17,288 nucleotides of DNA from QQUD01 sp039029915 (GTDB lineage Bacteria > Chloroflexota > Anaerolineae > Promineifilales > Promineifilaceae): positions 1 to 17,288 of the forward strand of contig JBCCFD010000122.1 of the NCBI GenBank assembly GCA_039029915.1, read 5' to 3'. Both the position numbers and the translations under genes were made by a program. The number at the start of each line of letters is the position of its first letter. Positions within the stretch are counted from its first letter, which is position 1. Of the stretch, positions 13,525-17,288 are shown piece by piece. The notes under the pieces are model-generated. The model had not been told where the DNA came from. It saw nothing but the letters and a program-made list of their open reading frames with translations, and searched no databases.

Positions 13525-16500
13525 CTATCGCAACTCCCCATCGACCCCTAATGTGGGTGGCGCTAAATATGGCGTGATTGTTGCACCTTCCGCCAACCCA
13601 TCAATCAATATCCAATAAACGTGTCCAAACTCAAATTGGTCCGCAGCTTCAACAGCCATGTTTGCCTCAATCTCCACATATTGAGGGCGCCCAGTCACCC
13701 AGCATGGCATCGTACTACTAGAGCGAGGAGGGCAAATAATTTGTTGCCAATTAGCTGACGGTTCATACATCACTATCGATGCAGATTCTTCAGCGTAAAG
13801 AAATGAGATAGCCTCGCTATTAATATCAGGCCCTAATCTAATATTGACATCCACAAATGGTATTAATGTAGCCTCTGCTGACGTTGGGGCAGTTTGGGAA
13901 AACTGTTCACTCCCATCACTAGCTACTACCATCGAAGTATACGAAAGCAATGAACCTAAACCGTCTGTTATCGCTCTCGAAACAGGTATGGGATATGCAA
14001 ACAAGTTCCACCCATTTTGAACCTTCGGTAAGGCAATCGTTGAGACAACCGTATACACCCCATTCAATGCAGAGCCTGAATCTGAATCAACCTCCACTTG
14101 TGAAACAACCAAATTCTCCACAAATTGTTCTGTTTCGAGCAATTCCCAATTTGATGAATCATCTTTGAGGAAGGCTATCTGCAAAGTACCTTCAAAGCCA
14201 TCAGGCACATCTCGTTGCAAATAGAAAAAGGCAATTGAGCGATCATCCTTTAAATTCTGATCAAATTCGACACGATATGCTTGACCCACTTGAACAAACC
14301 ATGGGGGTAAATTCGTTACAGTTGGGATGAGCTGAAGCGAATTCACGCCATTATCTTCAAAGAAGCCAACATTATTATAAATCGTTAATTGAGCATCCGC
14401 AGATAATATTGGGGCATTGAATGAACGTTCATTTGCTCCCCCCAATGGCAAGTTTCCGGGGCCTCCTAACGGGAGGTTTCCAGGACCGCCAAGCGGTAGA
14501 TTGCCTGGACCTCCTAACGGCAAGTTTCCAGGACCTCCTAATGGCAAGTTTCCGGGACCGCCTAGCGGTAGATTACCAGGACCGCCTAGCGGTAGATTGC
14601 CAGGACCGCCTAGCGGCAAGTTTCCGGGACCACCTAATGGCAGATTACCGGGGCCTCCTAGCGGCAAATTTCCAGGACCGCCAAGCGGTAGATTGCCTGG
14701 ACCTCCTAACGGCAAGTTTCCAGGACCACCTAATGGCAGATTACCGGGGCCTCCTAGCGGCAGATTACCAGGGCCCCCTAATGGCAAGTTTCCAGGACCG
14801 CCTAGCGGCAAGTTTCCGGGGCCTCCCAATGGTAAGTTTCCAGGACCGCCTAGAAGGATATAATAGTAGTTTGAAGTTATGGGCACTGTAATCGATTGAG
14901 GAAGATCAAATTCTTCGATCTTCCAGATTGGTTTAATTAAAAAATTGAATAGCGTACTATTATCAGTATTTTCTTTCCAAACGCGAACATCAATATTATA
15001 GTCTGGGAAACGCATTGGAACTGAAACCGTGTGAATTTCTCCAGCCTCTTCAATCTCAAAAATCGGTGAAAGATCCCAATTCGCAGAAAAAGAATTGTAA
15101 TTAGCAGGATACACTTGGATGAACATCTTTTCTCCAGCATTTAGCTGCTGAGTAACGGTAATATTGAGCAATTGAGCAAATTCATTTGAATTGGAAGTCA
15201 CGGCCATTGCCTCAACCTGAGGATTCCAGTCCGCATTCATCTGTTGAGAAAGCGCGATCGATACATCCGCGTTGTCTAATTTTTCACAGCCGTGCAAAGC
15301 TGGAGTTTGGCTCTGATCAGCAATGCAAAGCCAATCGCCCTCAAATGCACCACGTACCTGGACGCGATCTCCTCCCGGGCCGGTCGTCCCCATATTGACG
15401 TAAATATCATCTGTTTCCGTTATCGTCCCCTGAGTCTGAATCATGTACACAGAGGCATTAGGGACTCGAATCCGATCTCCATCCTCATCTTTTATCTCAA
15501 AAATGCGGTTTGGTAATCGTTGACGGTCAGCACCATAATCTAAACCAAATGAAATTAGACTGGTTACGTCTATTGGAAGCAAGTTCGGCCCATCTAAGAG
15601 CATTTCATCGTCTGTTGGGATATTGAAGAAGGGGTAGAAATGTTCGATGGTCTCCCAATTGTTCCGATCGGTCGTTTGCTCGGCAATGGTGTTTAAACAA
15701 TCACCTTCCCACAGCTCTTCATTCAAAAACTCACTATAAGCAGGATCGCGGGTGGAAGTCATAAAACTGCCTTGGCAGTCGATCCGGCGCAGAATGCCAT
15801 TTTCAAGTCCTAAATAATCATCTGGCAGAAAGAAAAAGTAATGGGCAAGTTCATGAGCTAAGGCGCGGTACCAATCCTCAGTAAGCTCCGCTTGGCTTTG
15901 CCCAAATGGGTCCCAATTTGGCCCCATCCGAATTTGCCCAGGCAGGTAGGCGTCTTCAATGATTTTTGTGTCGTTTGGATCATCCGTACGAGGGTCTAAA
16001 ACAATCTCATCAATCGGTGTGGTTACGACACCACCGATAGCAGCAGACGGCCGTAAATCATTATTCGCCACGATGACAATATCAGCAATGTTCCAGTACG
16101 TTTTTGAATGGAACACAAAAACATTCCCCAGCGCCACTTGACCATTGGTGACGTCAAATAAAATGTCAGAGGCCCGTTTGAAGGCGTTGTCTAACTCTGC
16201 CATAAAGACAGCATCTTGACTAGCATCCCACTCAATGGAAACGATGAGATCGAAAAGAACCAGCGGGTTGGTATTGCTAATTGTGATCGATTGCACCCCA
16301 CTCAATTCACCCACTTTGGTATTGGAAAGGCTCGTTTCATTTGGCTGGCCGCTCATATAAAAAAGCCGCGCCCGATTGGTAAATGTAATCTGCAGGGTTT
16401 CTGTGGGCACAGGCCACAATGCGATAAGCTGATCCCCTTCGGAAAGAATCGTGCGCCCCTGCAAAAACCCTTGACCATCAGTCCCAAAAACCTGCCCACT

Positions 16501-17288
16501 AAGGCTCTGCAAAATCTGCCCGCCAACAACATTATTGGCTGGCAAACCATACACGGCCGCATTTTCCAACGGCACCGTCTCCCCACCAGAAACATCTTCA
16601 GGACACGGCCGTATTGCCATCACATTTTGATCACAGGCAAACATCACCTGCAGCTGGTTGCCGCGGACGCGAAGCGGAAAGCTATTGACAGCCACCTGAC
16701 CGCGCTGAGATCCTTGCCCCAGCTGATTTTCATATAGATAAGTGCCTACAGCTTGAGCGGTCTCTGGTGAGGCAACCTCGTACGCCTCAAGCCGGAATAC
16801 AACCTGGCTGCTTAAACCAAAGAAACCACTTTTGTAAACATCCCAACTAAAAGCGTGTCGATTCTGACCAAACACAGACGCTAGGTTAGCCGTTTCTGTA
16901 CCGGAAACAGGTTCCGCTGGTCTAAAGGTGTGCCCCCCATCAAGCGAGTAAAATCCGCGAACGGTAGCAAACGGCTTATCTTCAGGGTGCGTTAAGGTGT
17001 ATTCGATGTCTAAACGGCCGTTTTCAATCACCACCGACTGAGTGTCTAGGAGCGGCAAGGTTGTCCCAGCGGTTGAAAACTCTCGGATGGCAATGGTGGC
17101 AGGCGCGGCGTTTAGCTGATTGGAGTTGGCCGGAACAAGGTCATTTTCATACACATGATTAACCACAGGGAGAGAAACCTCGCCATTTATAATGCTGGTT
17201 CCTTTGGCAATAACGAGGTCAATATCCCCTTCATTGTCGGTATCTGCCCACGCCACATCAAAGCTTGGTAGATGTTCTTGATTTTTCC
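13525..17288 (-). CDS. Secreted metalloprotease-like protein with VCBS, LGGPGNLP repeats and SH3b domain (N-terminus outside the window)
   Basis: The reverse frame is open to the window edge, so the GTG at 17256 is not a true start; ten more codons precede it (KNQEHLPSFD). Numbering below starts at that GTG. The first residues (SFDVAWADTDNEGDIDLVIA) are the end of a VCBS/FG-GAP-type repeat, normally found in extracellular adhesins. HELAHYFFFLPDDY (HELAH at 468-472, DNA 15841-15855) matches a zinc metallopeptidase HExxH site, in a region with GQIRMGPNWDPFG before it. Residues ~802-937 are 17 copies of LGGPGNLP. An SH3b-like domain follows (VDVNIRLGPDINSEAISFLYAEESASI, split here as VDVNIRLGPDINSEAIS and FLYAEESASI). 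About 1250 residues are visible. It is probably exported and surface-bound. No cleavage target is known. It is read against the cyclase gene. Confidence 0.86.
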   Translation of the reverse strand, partial: KNQEHLPSFDVAWADTDNEGDIDLVIAKGTSIINGEVSLPVVNHVYENDLVPANSNQLNAAPATIAIREFSTAGTTLPLLDTQSVVIENGRLDIEYTLTHPEDKPFATVRGFYSLDGGHTFRPAEPVSGTETANLASVFGQNRHAFSWDVYKSGFFGLSSQVVFRLEAYEVASPETAQAVGTYLYENQLGQGSQRGQVAVNSFPLRVRGNQLQVMFACDQNVMAIRPCPEDVSGGETVPLENAAVYGLPANNVVGGQILQSLSGQVFGTDGQGFLQGRTILSEGDQLIALWPVPTETLQITFTNRARLFYMSGQPNETSLSNTKVGELSGVQSITISNTNPLVLFDLIVSIEWDASQDAVFMAELDNAFKRASDILFDVTNGQVALGNVFVFHSKTYWNIADIVIVANNDLRPSAAIGGVVTTPIDEIVLDPRTDDPNDTKIIEDAYLPGQIRMGPNWDPFGQSQAELTEDWYRALAHELAHYFFFLPDDYLGLENGILRRIDCQGSFMTSTRDPAYSEFLNEELWEGDCLNTIAEQTTDRNNWETIEHFYPFFNIPTDDEMLLDGPNLLPIDVTSLISFGLDYGADRQRLPNRIFEIKDEDGDRIRVPNASVYMIQTQGTITETDDIYVNMGTTGPGGDRVQVRGAFEGDWLCIADQSQTPALHGCEKLDNADVSIALSQQMNADWNPQVEAMAVTSNSNEFAQLLNITVTQQLNAGEKMFIQVYPANYNSFSANWDLSPIFEIEEAGEIHTVSVPMRFPDYNIDVRVWKENTDNSTLFNFLIKPIWKIEEFDLPQSITVPITSNYYYILLGGPGNLPLGGPGNLPLGGPGNLPLGGPGNLPLGGPGNLPLGGPGNLPLGGPGNLPLGGPGNLPLGGPGNLPLGGPGNLPLGGPGNLPLGGPGNLPLGGPGNLPLGGPGNLPLGGPGNLPLGGPGNLPLGGPGNLPLGGANERSFNAPILSADAQLTIYNNVGFFEDNGVNSLQLIPTVTNLPPWFVQVGQAYRVEFDQNLKDDRSIAFFYLQRDVPDGFEGTLQIAFLKDDSSNWELLETEQFVENLVVSQVEVDSDSGSALNGVYTVVSTIALPKVQNGWNLFAYPIPVSRAITDGLGSLLSYTSMVVASDGSEQFSQTAPTSAEATLIPFVDVNIRLGPDINSEAISFLYAEESASIVMYEPSANWQQIICPPRSSSTMPCWVTGRPQYVEIEANMAVEAADQFEFGHVYWILIDGLAEGATITPYLAPPTLGVDGELR
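14447..14852 (-). repeat. 17 tandem 24-bp repeats encoding LGGPGNLP
   Basis: Seventeen back-to-back 24-bp units. Every unit encodes the same octapeptide LGGPGNLP, but the DNA differs at third and synonymous positions (Asn AAC/AAT; Leu TTG, CTA, CTC, CTG, TTA; several Gly and Pro codons). Two main types, with AAC-TTG and AAT-CTA cores, alternate irregularly. It is coding sequence and not a CRISPR array: there are no spacers and the unit is too short. Confidence 0.96.

Larger units (their letters stand above)
204..17021. repeat. Dispersed over-represented palindrome ACGGCCGT (18 copies)
   Basis: Copies begin at 204, 350, 2209, 2303, 3417, 3969, 4839, 6823, 7091, 9654, 9845, 10196, 10902, 11565, 12416, 16047, 16605 and 17014. 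Eleven extend to the decamer AACGGCCGTT. All 18 lie inside protein genes, in different reading frames (reading Thr-Ala-Val, Asn-Gly-Arg or Arg-Pro). Equal base usage would predict about 0.26 copies of any given octamer in this length. Confidence 0.9.

Noticed and set aside
14447..14852. CRISPR array
   Set aside because: Contiguous 24-bp units without unique spacers, coding in frame.
14417..14891. Two rightward ORFs of collagen-like PNGKFPGPPSGR type and an overlapping frame
   Set aside because: They are antisense readings of the 24-bp repeat; a repeat unit divisible by three without stops is open in several frames. The leftward frame continues for over 1200 residues with recognisable domains.
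17254..17256. GTG at 17256 as the start of the metalloprotease-like protein
   Set aside because: The frame is open upstream to the window edge, and the codons before it complete a VCBS motif; the true start lies outside.

Overview
The window looks like a piece of a Chloroflexota-type chromosome, most likely an Anaerolineae-like lineage. This is inferred from gene content: a BTAD/STAND/TPR giant regulator next to a cyclase/ATPase/TPR giant, a VCBS/SH3b surface protein, a DUF2330 protein, and several genes with promoter-like boxes so close to the start codon that their mRNAs would be leaderless. The lineage cannot be proven from the sequence alone. No rRNA, tRNA, CRISPR array or phage module was found.

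Layout. 1-552 (-) is the N-terminal part of a DUF255/YyaL-type thioredoxin-fold protein. Its promoter overlaps, at the -35 box, the promoter of a rightward operon. That operon has a ~195 nt leader with a short ORF and a terminator-like hairpin, then an EF-G-like protein with degenerate GTPase motifs (814-2880), then a rhodanese (2881-3288) whose catalytic cysteine codon is an in-frame TGA followed by a bacterial-type SECIS hairpin. A strong bidirectional terminator separates this from a convergent DUF2330 protein (3353-4633, -). A TauE/SafE membrane exporter follows (4785-5591). A 232-bp element with 23-bp imperfect terminal inverted repeats and an exact 8-bp target duplication (5757-6004) lies just upstream of a 1033-aa BTAD-STAND-TPR regulator (6059-9160). 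The 435-bp gap after it holds two adjacent hairpins whose loops are complementary to each other. Next is a 1303-aa protein with tandem class III cyclase domains, ATPase and TPRs (9596-13507), built like animal soluble adenylyl cyclase. A convergent, incomplete secreted metalloprotease-like protein (13525-17288, -) carries 17 perfect LGGPGNLP repeats and an SH3b domain.

How the parts fit. The EF-G-like gene and the selenocysteine rhodanese abut (TAA then ATG) and share one terminator, so they are probably co-transcribed and translationally coupled. Rhodanese and TauE/SafE both belong to sulfur chemistry, but no direct functional link is shown. The two large ATPase/TPR proteins look like signalling or regulatory hubs.

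The strongest observations are the probable selenocysteine rhodanese and an over-represented palindrome, ACGGCCGT, present 18 times in 17.3 kb and always inside genes, reminiscent of cyanobacterial HIP1. Next are the small inverted-repeat element with its target duplication and the potential kissing-hairpin structure.
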